Shown here in pieces: positions 12,591-36,500 of a stretch of DNA of 64,000 bases (position 1 is the first letter of the stretch; the number at the start of each line of letters is the position of its first letter). This DNA is from Prunella strophiata (lineage: Eukaryota > Chordata > Aves > Passeriformes > Prunellidae). The stretch lies in contig JAZBQD010000019.1 in assembly GCA_036583965.1 (NCBI GenBank), positions 22,881,085-22,945,084 of the forward strand, given 5' to 3'. A program made the position numbers and the translations under genes. The notes beneath the pieces were generated by a model. That model was given only the letters and a program-made list of their open reading frames with translations. It was not told the origin of the DNA and made no database searches.

Positions 12591-12698
12591 CCGCGCGCCG
12601 CCGCCGGGGCGGTGCGGCGGCCACGTCGGAGGGCGCGCGGGGCCGCCCCGCGCTGAGGGGCCCGGGGTGCGCGGGGCGAGGCGGCCCCGGGCGAGCGC

Positions 12699-12737
12699 GG
12701 GGGGCGGCGGGGGGCGGGGAGGGGGGAGCGGCGGGGG
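12699..12737 (+). promoter_or_regulatory. G-run tract, potential G-quadruplex
   Basis: Five runs of four to six G, separated by loops of one to six bases, occur on the coding strand about 110-150 bp upstream of the TATA box. The spacing satisfies the usual quadruplex pattern many times over. It also supplies several overlapping GC boxes (GGGGCGGGG) for Sp/KLF factors. Confidence 0.7.
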
Positions 12738-12827
12738 CTGTGCGGCTGCTGGAGCCATTAGCGCGGGGCTGGCGCGGCCGAAGGCCGGGCTTGGAGCTCC
12801 CTCCCCCCGCCCGAGCCCCGTCCCGGG

Positions 12828-12835
12828 GACGTCAT
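12828..12835 (+). promoter_or_regulatory. TGFB3: Cyclic-AMP response element half of the TGFB3 core promoter
   Basis: GACGTCAT carries the central ACGTCA of a CRE/ATF site (full palindrome TGACGTCA; here the first base of the palindrome is G). It is 11 bp upstream of the TATA box. The human TGFB3 promoter is known to depend on a CRE just upstream of its TATA box, so position and sequence agree with the family. CREB/ATF control is inferred from that. Confidence 0.75.
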
Positions 12836-12845
12836 GGGAGGGAGG

Positions 12846-12852
12846 TATAAAA
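12846..12852 (+). promoter_or_regulatory. TGFB3: TATA box of TGFB3
   Basis: TATAAAA stands alone in a GC-rich background, immediately after the CRE. It predicts a start near 12875-12880, giving a leader of about 560 nt to the TGFB3 ATG. TGFB3 is the TGF-beta gene whose promoter has a true TATA box, unlike TGFB1. Confidence 0.85.
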
Positions 12853-13071
12853 TTTCAGCGTCGGGGCCGGGGGAGCGGCAGTGTGCGCGGGCGGGCCGGT
12901 GTGGAGCGGTGTCGGTGTACGGAGCAGGGCACGGCGGTCAGCGGAACCCAGGGGCGCAGCGGACGGCCCGGCGGCAGCTCTCCCGGCCGGGCGAGAAGCG
13001 CCGCGGTGCCGCGCTCCCGGGCGCCGAGGGCCGGGCACCGGGCGATGTAGGGCGCGGGGCCCGGCGGGGGC

Positions 13072-13140
13072 ATGAATGGTGCAGCGAGAGGGGCGGGCGC
13101 GGCGCTCCCCCCGCGGCGGCGGGGCGGCGCGGGCCGCTGA
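13072..13140 (+). other. Upstream ORF in the TGFB3 leader (22 codons)
   Basis: ATG with G at -3 opens 22 alanine-, glycine- and arginine-rich codons and ends at TGA. It overlaps the in-frame ATG at 13076 by four bases (ATGAATG), so initiation at one excludes the other. It is a candidate translational brake and is not thought to make a functional peptide. Confidence 0.5.
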
Positions 13141-13199
13141 CACGTGCGGCGGCGCGGCGCGGCGGGGCGCCCCCTGCTCCGCGGGGCGCGGGGCGGCGC

Positions 13200-13283
13200 A
13201 TGGGGAAGGAGCGCGGCGCGGCGAGGCACGGCGCCTGCCGCTTCTCCTTGCGGAGCGCTGCCAGCTCTTCCTGGAAGTCCTGA
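13200..13283 (+). other. Upstream ORF in the TGFB3 leader (27 codons)
   Basis: ATGG start (G at +4) opens 27 codons and ends in TGA 155 bp before the TGFB3 ATG. The gap would allow some reinitiation at the main start. It is inferred to be regulatory, on the model of upstream frames in human TGFB3 mRNA. Confidence 0.5.
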
Positions 13284-13438
13284 GTCGGGCACGGCGCAGT
13301 GAGTTCATGCACCTCCTCGCCAAGCCTCAGCCTGCGGGTTCTGGGGAGGCTGCCGCCAGCACACCGCCCGGTCCCCCGCGCCCTCTCGCCGCCGCTCGGG
13401 GGTCTCTCCCGGAGGCCCCCGCCGCCGCCCCCTCACAC

Positions 13439-26569
<13,131 letters not shown>

Positions 26570-27555
26570 AAGGCCCCCTGGCCCACCCAAAGCCAAGGAA
26601 GAAACTGTCAGCACCCACTCTCCTGCTCCCAGGCTAACACAAAGAGAACTGGGGGTCAGAGACTACGCATGCTGAGGGCCAAGTGCCAAACCTTCAGAGT
26701 CTGGCAGCCCTTGGGGATTTCTTCTGGAACACTCCTTGGTCGTCTTGGCAGTGTAATGTTCCTTCTAGGAAGTACTTCGGTGACACAAAGGCCACACTCT
26801 CCAAAATGGCTGAACAGTTGGTGCGGAAGAAAAGGGATAATGTGGAAGAACTGCAGTGTATTTGAATGCTGGGTGGTTGAGATGGGAAAGCAAGAGAATG
26901 AGAAAGCAGGTGAAAGGGAGAATGGAAAAGGGGAGATGTTTTCTATTCTTGCTTTAGCTATCTTAAGACCTCAACCCTCCCCATTAGCCTGAGGTATTAA
27001 AGGTTTTCCCTGTAGGAGGAATTTTTGAAGGTTTCCTTAGAGAAGGAAAATGCACCAAGCAGGGAAGCTGCTAAGAGAAGTGCTCAGAGATACACTTAAG
27101 ACTTTTGTTCCTCAGAGCTGTGCTCCAGGAGTCCTGCAACTGAAACTGTGTCTGCCAAAACCTCTAAGTTCAGTTGACAGATCCTGGCTATTGGGTTCCA
27201 AATGCAAACTGCAAGGCTCCCAGTCATCCTACCAAGGGTGGGCAAATACAAGCAAAGAGGGTGCTGAGTCCATTTTCAGAGGAACTGAAGTCTCATTCAG
27301 CTCTTTTACCTTCCTGGAGTTTCTAAGAGATGATTTTGGGGTCAGAGCAGGAGCATCTGTGGGTACCTGAATACTGGGCCTATTCATTTGTGATCTGATA
27401 CACCCTGAGGACCTCTTGTCTGTTGTGGTTTGTGAGGTGCTTTGGGGTGTTCTGCACCTGTTCTGCATGATGACCTGAACTTGGTCTCACCTGTCAAGAC
27501 TTAAAAAATAGTAATCTCAAAAACTTTGTAAAAAATAAATATTTGGGGGGTGGGG
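26570..27555 (+). other. TGFB3: TGFB3 3' untranslated region
   Basis: About 985 nt from the stop codon to the expected cleavage site below the AATAAA at 27534. No AU-rich destabilising cluster of the ATTTA type is obvious. Open frames in it (26669-26992, 27050-27370) have no recognisable product. Confidence 0.75.
27534..27539 (+). terminator. TGFB3: Poly(A) signal of TGFB3
   Basis: AATAAA, with a G/T-rich downstream element (TTTGGGGGGTGGGGGGAG) starting about 4 bp later. It is the first canonical signal on the plus strand after the stop codon. Confidence 0.75.
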
Positions 27556-30128
27556 GGAGATGCTAATTTTTTCACAAGCAAGTTTTTTGTTGGAGGGTTA
27601 GATGATTTGCTGGTTTTAAACTGCTACTGCTGTGGCATACTCAGTCTAAAATTTTTACCCTTTCCAAAATGTTTCTTCAAAAGAACAGATAGAATTTAGG
27701 TCAGCAAGAAAATTCCAAAATGGAAATTTCTTATTACCCTCAAACTGTACCTGGTGTAAATATACCCTGTTCCAACCTAGTCTTTCAGACATGTACATCA
27801 CTGCTGGCATCTGCTTTTGATAGATTCATATAAAGCTCCCCTCAAACATAAAACACTTTCAACAATACTGTTTAAATATCCAAGGCAATGCAGTTGCCAC
27901 AGCTGACAAATATCCTATGTCCATTTGAAGATATATCTGGTCTGCCAGTACAGACCTGTACATCCAGGTAAATGACACACCCTTCCTCTCATCTACTGAT
28001 TTCACACTCATAAAAAAGATTACAGATGCTGCCTGGGCAAGAAAGCAATGTAGTCCTTTAAAGGGGCTTTTGCAGCCACAGATACTCCCAGAGGTAAAAA
28101 ATCTCTGGTGCCACATGGGACTCAGAGGCTGTCTCTGACTTGCCGAAACACAGCTACTCAAAAGTCCTGTTCAAGGGACCACAGAGGTTCCTCCCTGTCT
28201 CCTCTCAGGTCCTGGTCCCCAGCAACTGAGTGTAAAATGACACCTAGCTGGTTAATCACTTGTGGCCAGGGCTCTCCACACTCAGCTCAGAATCCAGCTC
28301 TTCCATCAAGCCCTTCACAATAGTGGCTGCTTCCATATAGCTCATGTGAGGCTGCCAAACTGTGTAAACTCAAATGTCTCAATAAACCATAAACAGCCCT
28401 TCCTGAACCATCACCAACTGCATAGAGGTTAGCAAGGGTGGGTCAGTGGAGGCAGCCTGCCAACCTGTATGCCATTTTGGCCAGGGCACACATGCCCTGA
28501 TAGAGCACTCCCCAGTGCTTTATCCTTTTCACCTCTGGGGCTCCCTGATGTGTGTGATTGGTGTGATGATCAGTCCTGTAGCACTACAGTATTGCTGTGT
28601 CCTGTGCACCTCTCCATGCCCAGGCTTCCCTGCCACCTGCCCAGGGAGGGAGCAAATAAATGCATTATGACTACAGCACCATGCTGATAGGCGAGAATTT
28701 ACTAGCTACGAGAGAGTGTGTGTATGTGGGAGAAATCCAGATGCCTATTGGCACAGGAATTCTCTCTGATCTCCTTTTAGTAGCAGCCTCAAGGGAGGTA
28801 TTGGTTTACAAGCTGCAGTCTGTTCTTTGGTCATTGTTCCTCCTGAGCCCTAGGCTGGCTTTGCTCCCCATCCAACAAAAGGGCTTCCTTGCTAATAAAT
28901 GGGGAAGCAAGGAGGGGGAACTGCAAAGGGTTGAGCTAGAACACTTGCACACTCCAAGTTCTGTGTAGCACTTGCAGCACATCAGAACCACCCATGGATT
29001 AACCCTGGCAGCCCCTTGATATGGGACTGTTTTACTAACCCTTGCTCACTGCTGCTCCTCAGTGACAGGAAGGGGCTGCAGAAAGACCAAGCCTTTTGCC
29101 TCTTGGCAAAGGAGACAAAATGGCAATGGAACATCAGGGGTGAAGAGTCCGAGGATGTCCAACCAATATAGACACAGGTATACTCATGGGAACAGTAATT
29201 TTTGAAATCAAACACATTTCAGTTACTGCTTTTCTGTTCAGCCTTCCATTTCTGTAGCGACATTTGAAAATTAGATTTGTGAGACAGGCTCTGAATTTGT
29301 TTTCTTAAAACTGAAGTAACTTTTCTGGGGTGTTTCAGCTATAATTCAGCAACAAACTATACTAGCTACATGGGGCTTAGTAACAGATTGAATACACTCC
29401 TGTGTGCAAGTGTACCAAAATATTTCAGGGCACTTGTGTGAGAAAGCAGAGGGCAGTTACTGTACTGTTACTAGCTAGCAAATTGAAGAAGACAATGGGA
29501 AAGAAAAAGTGGGATCTTCATTGCCAACACTGAATACAGCTCTCAACAGTTCCCTTTTGTTGTTTTCAGAAACAAACAAAAGCTGATGAAAACAATCCCA
29601 GCACAGTTTGTCTCTTTAACAAAGATCAATGGTTAGAAAGAGTGAAAAAAACCTATTCTGCAGTGCCATAAGGCAGATCCTACACAGATGATCAAACAAC
29701 CATCTGTGCAGTCCCTGTTCCTCTGTGGCAAACTATTACAGTATGCAAAAGGCCTAGACCTGAACTTGAACACCTTGTTTTTCAGGCTGTAGTGCACTGT
29801 AGAGCTCTGAGAGGAACACTGCTCCAGTGAGTACAGAACACACACTTACACCTCAGCAAAGAATGGTCTTTGCCAGACTAAATGAGTCTTTGTTCCCTGG
29901 GCTTTGAATTGGATGGTCTTTAGCAATCCCACTGCACTGACATAAAGCCCATCTCTGTTACCACTGTGTGAACTGGGAGATGCTGCTTGGTGTTTCACCT
30001 TCCCATATAACCAACAGACATCGATACACTCAGAAAGATGGACTGTGCCCAAAAGTAATAAAAGACAAACATACCTGTCCACTCCTCTGGCAACATCATA
30101 GCTCTGTTCTGCTGGGTCCTGAGATGTC
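27556..30128. other. Convergent intergenic stretch between TGFB3 and TTLL5
   Basis: About 2.6 kb between the TGFB3 poly(A) site and the candidate last exon of TTLL5. On the minus strand I see no AATAAA (TTTATT on the plus strand). Possible variant signals are AGTAAA near 28688 and 29033. Two plus-strand AATAAA strings (28381, 28653) could serve a longer TGFB3 3' end. No gene or transposon is recognised. Confidence 0.6.
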
Positions 30129-30328
30129 TTATATCTCTCTGTTGTGGCGATCAAATTTTAATTTTCTCAGTTCACAGATCCTTTTCTTATCTTTCTGTGC
30201 TGCTCTGAAGCTTTCCTTATCTGTGACTGGAATGTCCTCACCAGAGCAAATATACAGGAGGTCTGGCTCAGGTTTCTTTGTAAATGCAATCACTACAGCC
30301 ATCCCATGAAGAGGATCCATTGCAATGT
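30129..30328 (-). CDS. Candidate terminal coding exon of TTLL5
   Basis: On the minus strand a CTGCCTCCTAAG acceptor (AG at 30330-30329) is followed by 2 + 66 x 3 bases ending in TAA. The two leading bases complete the G left over from the exon at 49778, giving Asp, then IAMDPLHGMAVV, FTKKPEPDLLYICSGED and a basic tail with KDKKRICELRKLKFDRHNRE. Composition and codon use look like real protein: charged, few Cys, no low complexity. It lies between the last matched TTLL5 exon and the convergent TGFB3 gene, on the TTLL5 strand and in a compatible phase. Against it, I cannot match it to TTLL5 from memory (the human protein, as I recall it, ends soon after this junction), the acceptor is AAG, and no canonical poly(A) signal follows. 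It could instead be a relic of another gene. Confidence 0.4.
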
Positions 30329-31672
30329 CTTAGGAGGCAGATGTCTTCAATGTGTTCTCAAGTCCAATGCAGGGCAGGTTGAGTATCACAGTGACCAGAA
30401 TGCAACTCTAGAGACAGCTCCACTATGCAGAAAAGGTTTTTTGCCCACTACAAGTGTTTCTAGTGGCATACAAAAGAGCATCTCTGTAGTACTGCCTTGT
30501 CTTCTCTAATAGGTGATTGAAAGGCAATGAAGTCAATCATGAAAATACAGTTTTCAATACATATGGAGTCAATAGTGTGGTATCTACACACTTGGAAAGC
30601 TATACTACTTTGTGGTCTTATTGGCTGCCTATAATCTACATTAATTGTGGTTTAGAGTAACAGCAGCAATTTGGATATAGTGCAAGGATGCAAATATGCC
30701 TTCTAATTCTTTAAAAATAACATCTATTATTTTTTATATTGAAAATCAGTAGAAAATATTGGTCAAAAGCTATGTAAAATTACTATGTTTAGTAAAATAC
30801 CTGGACTTTCAGATCTCTGCTTTACCAGTATTTTCTTTTGCATACAGGGAACTAATTTAAATCCTGGTTAACTTCTTATGCAGTTCCAGAAGTGACAGAT
30901 GGAAATAACACAGCTCAGTATCTCTTGTCCTCTCTTGAAGAGAGGCTTCAGATACAAATGCAAGATCCTTTATCATGCAACAAGTCGACACAGAAGAGAT
31001 GAGACAGTTTACTCATTGTGAAATAGATTGTCTTAGAAATGAATTCTGGTGTATCAACAAGAAATACAGCAAATGAAAACTGTTAATTAATAATTGCCAT
31101 TTTCTAAATGACAGTAATGCATTTGAGATGCCACTTATGCCCATAATTACAGAAAGAGTATGGTACAGCACTTTGGATGTCACAGTATGTTTCCAGGAAT
31201 AGACCAGTTTCCAAGATTAAAGATCTCAGTTACTTGGCTGCTTTATAACACCCTTATAAGTAGAGCTAGGTTTCTTAGAAACATACAGAGATGGTCTGAA
31301 GGCATTCAACCATGCAGCTGGGCCCTTTCCACTATTGGCCTATAATTTAATGAAAAATACATTTAGGGATAAGGACCTTTTCATCTAATGGTATAATGGT
31401 TTCTTTACAGCTGTGGTTTATGGCAAACCATTCTTCCCCTACTCCCCTCTCCCTATTATTGGTTTCCCACATTCTGCAAACTCAGTGAACAGCTTCCAGG
31501 CAGAAACCCTGTCCCCTAGGCTGTTTTATGATGCTATTGTTAACTCAAACCAAGCAATACCAAGTGGTACCTTCTGAAGACAAAGACTTATTTCTCCCTC
31601 TTTCAGGAGAATTGTGATCTTTGTAAAGGGTGATATTCTTTGCCTCTCATTTCACCTAGTTGACTAGGAAAG

Positions 31673-32488
31673 ATCATAGAATGCTTTGGGTTGGAAGGAA
31701 CCTTAATGTAGTTCCAACCCCCTACCATGGACAGGGACACCTTCCATTAGACCATGTTGCTCAGAGCTTCATCCAGCCTGGCCCTGAAGATCCCCAGGGT
31801 TCCAGCATCCACACTCTCCCTGGGCAGCCTGTGCCTCACAAATCTCACAGTAAAGAATTTCTTACTAACATCTAATCTAAAGTTACTCTTTCAGTTTGAA
31901 TCCATTCCTTCTTGTCCTGTCACTACATGATGTTGTAAAAAGTCTTTTGTCTTGTAGGCTCCCTTCAGGTACTGGAAGACCCCAGTTCAGGTCACCCCTA
32001 AGCCATCTCTCTTCCATGCTGAGCAAACCCAATTCTCTCACTCTCCACAGAAGTGCTCTATCCCTCTGATCATCTTGGTTTCCCTCCTCTGCACTCGCTC
32101 CACCAGTTCCTGCTCTTCCTGTTGGGGACCCCAGAGCTGTCACGGCCCTGCAGGTGGGCTCTCACCAGAGCAGGGCAGAGAGGCAGAATCACTCCCTGGC
32201 CCTGCTGCTCACACTGCTTTGGATGCAGCCCAGGACACAGTTGGCTCTCTGGGCTGTGAGTGCACATTGCTGGCTCATGCCCAGCCTCTCATCCACCAAC
32301 ATCCCCAAGTCCTTCCCAGCAGGGCTGCTCTGATCTGCTCATCCCCAGCCTGTGTTGATACCAGGGTTGCCCCAACCCGGGTACAGCACCTTGTACTTGA
32401 CCCTGTTAAACCTCATGAGGTTCCCATGGCCCCACTTCTTGAGCTTATCCAGATCCCTCTGGATGGCAACCCATCCTTCAGGTGTGAC
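31673..32488 (-). mobile_element. CR1 LINE, 5'-truncated copy
   Basis: CR1 is the dominant retrotransposon of birds. The left end reads ATCATAGAATGCTTTGGGTT, the reverse complement of the typical CR1 3' terminus. Phrases in consensus order follow: GGAAGGAACCTT, ATGGACAGGGACACCTTCC, CAGTAAAGAATTTCTTACTAA, CTTGTCCTGTCACTACATG, and CATGAGGTTCCCATGGCCC near the right end. The copy is about 816 bp, minus orientation, truncated in the reverse-transcriptase region as is usual for CR1. Divergence looks moderate, so it is younger than the fragment at 25800. Open frames at 31660-32566 are its relics and shadows. Confidence 0.95.
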
Positions 32489-33489
32489 AGAAGAAAAGGA
32501 AGAAGATACCTCATTGCTGTCCACATGAGGCCAATACAGGAAAAAAAATTAACATGTAGACATTAGGTGTGTTGCAGAAAGCAAAGCAGACTTCCTTTTT
32601 CTGGTCTGCCAGCACACAGCCATTTCTCACTAGCTGTTTAGATATTCACTCATCAGATTCAGAAATGAAGCATTATAATAATATATCATGGCCAGTCCAT
32701 ATACATCACTTGATGAAAGAAACCAGCTGGGTCATATCAAACCATATTTCCTGATGTTTTTCAGGAAGGATTTTTTTTTTTTCTCCTAAGTTATCCTCTT
32801 CAGGAAGCAGACAAAACAAAAGATTTGCTGTGCAGCCAGGGGCAAATCTTCCAGGATTTGTGCAATGCATGCAGTGTAATGATTGGGGTACGTCATGGTA
32901 ACCATATACTTGAAACAAAATTTGGCGTTTTGAAGTGCTTGAAATCCTCTTGCAGGTTGACTAGATGTTTGGGAGAAATCCACTGCTTTTAAGGATTTGT
33001 AAGAGACTGCACTTGCAGAGGAAAGCAGTAGCAGACAGTCTGACTTACAACTAGAGTCTCTGAAAGACATCCAGCTTGCAACAAGCTGCCTTGCATGACA
33101 CAATTTGATGTCTGCCCCCTCAGAGGAGACTTGCTACAACAATCTCTAAGTATGCTTCAGGATCTTAAGATCTCATTTAGATACTACCATGCTAAGTGCT
33201 CTGTCATGCCAATCTGAAGAACTGGAAAAAAACAAACAGAACAAACAAAGAGAAACAAAATAAAAGAGATGGCAATAAAATCCCAGGAAAGTGTAGTGTG
33301 GCAGTAGTTACATTGTGCTGAATACACATTTTGAATTGTCTTCATTTTTGTCAATTTTACCTGCCTTCATTCAAAAGACCTGGGCTACAATTTGGCAGAG
33401 GGGGCCACCAATCTTTATTCCTAGATAATTTCAAAAGAAAGTTTTACTACACATATGGAAACATGAGTTTTGTAGGTCTGTGTATAACG

Positions 33490-33505
33490 AAAAAAAAAAA
33501 AAAAA
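33490..33505. repeat. Poly(A) run, 16 bases
   Basis: Uninterrupted run of A. No retroposed sequence is recognisable beside it. Confidence 0.85.
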
Positions 33506-36500
33506 TCCAGGCTGATATCACAGACAAAGTGAATTCCACATAGAATTTCTGGAATTAGAAATAGTGAAGAAAATTGAGGAAGGAAGACAAGCCCAGACTG
33601 AATGGGAGAAGCATCATGCAACTGGAAGCATTAGTAATGTAAGTACTGGCACCAATGGGATGCCTAAAGCTTCCCAGCAGACTCACAGCTCTCCATCTGC
33701 ACCTTGAAGAATGGATGTATTAAGACATCCTAGGTGGATTAAATATATTATATTAAATATATCTGACACAGCACAACTTTTTCAGAAGATCATATAAATA
33801 AGGCAAAACTACATGAAAACCATAAGGTAAATCTTACACAGTAATTACTGGAAACAGTGTGGAAAAAATCCTTTGCCATTTTTCTTCCCTAGACTCAGAA
33901 AAAAACAGTTTTATAGTAGAATGAGGAAGTGATGACAGTCAAGCATTTTGACTTGTCAGTACAGAAACTTTTCAAAGACTCCCTCCTGATTCTTGACATG
34001 ATAATACTCAAGACATAGGGATCAGCTCAATAACCCCAAAATATTTTTGGGGGTGATTTTATGACTTTAGAACATAACTGAGTACTGTAACTTGTCTCCC
34101 CTTTTTGTGGGGGAAGGAGACTACTATTACTGTAATTATGGTGAAATAAGATTTTATAAAATATTCTTGCAGGGGCACCAAAGTGAATTAATGTTCTGGA
34201 GTTGTCTTCTGTTGCCCATCCCAGAACAGCAGGAGGCAAAATGTCAAATACAATTGCTGAAATTGCTTTTAGAGATAACAGCACCTCTTTCACCTGCCCC
34301 AAACAAATGATAAAAATTTTGTTAATAAAAGACACATCTTTAACAGCCTCTAAATCCTTAACAACTGCATCCAGTTTGGTCTTTTCAAGGCAAATTTGAT
34401 TTGTCTGATAGGTCAGATAAAGAAGCCACTTCTTTTCAAAGAACAGAAGATTTCTCAAGCTCACTGTCTGTGCTGTAGGCGTGGACTTGTAGAGAAGAGG
34501 CCTTGTTAATTATAGTCTTTTCCCTTGGGAACCACTATGATTCACTGAATACCACTGGCAAAGGCTTCATACCAGGGTCTCCACAGTGATCAGTGATTCT
34601 TTCCTTTTAATTCAAAACAGCAGTGAAACTCCTTTTCAATGAGGGCCAATAAAATCCTTTTTTGGTAAGTTAATAGAGCAGACTCCTCAGGGCAGACTTG
34701 GTATTAGTTGTCACCTTCAGTTCAGTGGAACTGTCCTCTTGCATTACAACTGCAGAGGAAGACTCAGAATTCAACAATTTTGAGATCAGTCTGCATTTTC
34801 TAACTACTCATCTCTAAGTCAGCAGGGAAACTTCATTCTTTGGAAAAGGACAGCAGTGTTCTCAAGTGGGAAGGAACAAGTTATGAGGTTCATTAAGACA
34901 TGCTATGGTTGTTCACATTCACCTTGAAGGTGCTCTGCACTCAAACTTCTTTGGGAAACAAAGCTGGCAAGAAGTGGAATGTGTATGAATAAGAGAACTT
35001 AAAAGCGGTTAGTGGAAAGGTTTCTCTTCATATTTATGCAATTAACCATTTCCAAGGATCACATTATGGGTGACTTCCATACAGCAACCTACTTTCCTCC
35101 AAAATCCCAATTTGTCTAGAGGTGGATCTTGGTGTCCCTTATGTGCTTTTAAAAGTTGCATCATTCTGAAAGCCTCTGCAATATATAGTGCCCAGTCAGG
35201 TGAAAGCATACACAAGTTGCATGTGACAACTTGGCATATGTCAGCAACAGACATTTTTCTTGAGAAAACTCAAGGACCACAGGATGAATTCTGGTGGAAC
35301 ATGCCATTGTCATGAAAGTAGCTTTGTCCTGGCTGTTCTAGTAGTCTGTACTGCAACTGTCAAAATAAAAAACCCATACAAAGTCAGACTGCAACACCAC
35401 CTAGCATAGCTCTTGCTTGACAGAGGTCAACAGCCCATGCCTGATGCACAAATTAAAAATTGGAACAGCCCACTGTGAGACTTCCCTAGAATAGTAATTT
35501 GAAAAGTCTTAGAAACTTCCTGGTTTTCAGTTTTAATATTTCATATGCCCTAACAGACTACTTTTTCATGGATTTGTCTACTTGTCTTTTCAACCACATA
35601 CTCTTTTTTGTAATCACATCTTGTAACAAGAAATTCCATAGGTCAAGTACATACTGAGGAAAAAAATTTGCTATCTCCCCCCACTTTATTTTTTTTCTTT
35701 GAAACTTTTATCTCTTAGTTTCATTTGATGCTCCTACTCTCCTACTTCTAGTGGGCATGATTGTGAACTATTACTCCTTTTTCAACTTCTCCCTTACATA
35801 CCCCTTGCTCATCTCTTTCCCAATTAACCACTTTCTGCATAAAGAAAACTATGAATGTTAAGCTGTTGGTATAAGCAATCTCAGTTCTGTAAAGTTAAAT
35901 AAGGTTCTTCTGATATTTGCTGTAAACAAGGATGTCTCAGTTCTAGAAACATGTGGTTCTAGAAGAAAAAAAAGCCCAGCCCCAGATTTAAGTAAAGCTC
36001 AGAAGCTTCTTTTGGAAGAAACTTATGACAGAACCATAGAATAATGTGTTCAGAAAGGAAATAATTTGAAGAGGATCAATCAGCCACTTACTGCAACCAA
36101 AAACTATTTATACACCAGCAAATAACCCATTCAGATTCAAACAGTGAGCCCAGGATTATCAACAAATATAGAACTGACTGAGGAAAAAAGTCTTTGGCAG
36201 TTTTATCAAGTAAATCTTAAAAAATAAAATGGGAGACAGACTACTTTTGTTTCCAGCAAATAATCCAAAATTACAAGAAGTGTTGTATTAGTACAAGGTA
36301 CAGGTCTTAGAGAATGCATGCTGAGAATGCAAGTCTGTTCTATAAAGTCATCTGTACATCAGTGAGCTCCTCAGGTAAAGAAGAATTGTCTAGCAGTGCC
36401 AGCCATTCCACTCCATGCATATGGAGAGTATCTGTTATGAGGAAAAGGCACAGCACTGAGATTCCTACTAGCAAACAAAGGTCTTGATACCAAAACTGCC

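Larger units (their letters stand above)
12876..13438 (+). other. TGFB3: TGFB3 5' untranslated leader (inferred)
   Basis: About 560 nt of extremely GC-rich leader, from a start inferred at 30 bp below the TATA box to the coding ATG. It holds five upstream AUGs. The one at 13045 is followed directly by TAG. The one at 13072 opens 22 codons (stop 13138-13140). The one at 13200 opens 27 codons (stop 13281-13283). Those at 13076 and 13307 are in frame with TGFB3 with no stop between. A long, structured leader with upstream reading frames is known to repress translation of human TGFB3 mRNA, so the same control is likely here. Confidence 0.7.

Noticed and set aside
12477..13323. Frames of 90-190 codons on both strands around the TGFB3 promoter and leader
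   Set aside because: Same cause; they cross the TATA box or leader and have no family resemblance.
28376..28660. AATAAA strings at 28381 and 28653 as the main TGFB3 poly(A) signal
   Set aside because: The earlier AATAAA at 27534 has a G/T-rich downstream element. The later ones could serve only as alternatives.
31660..32566. Several open frames of 60-163 codons
   Set aside because: They lie within the CR1 copy and read mostly antisense to it.
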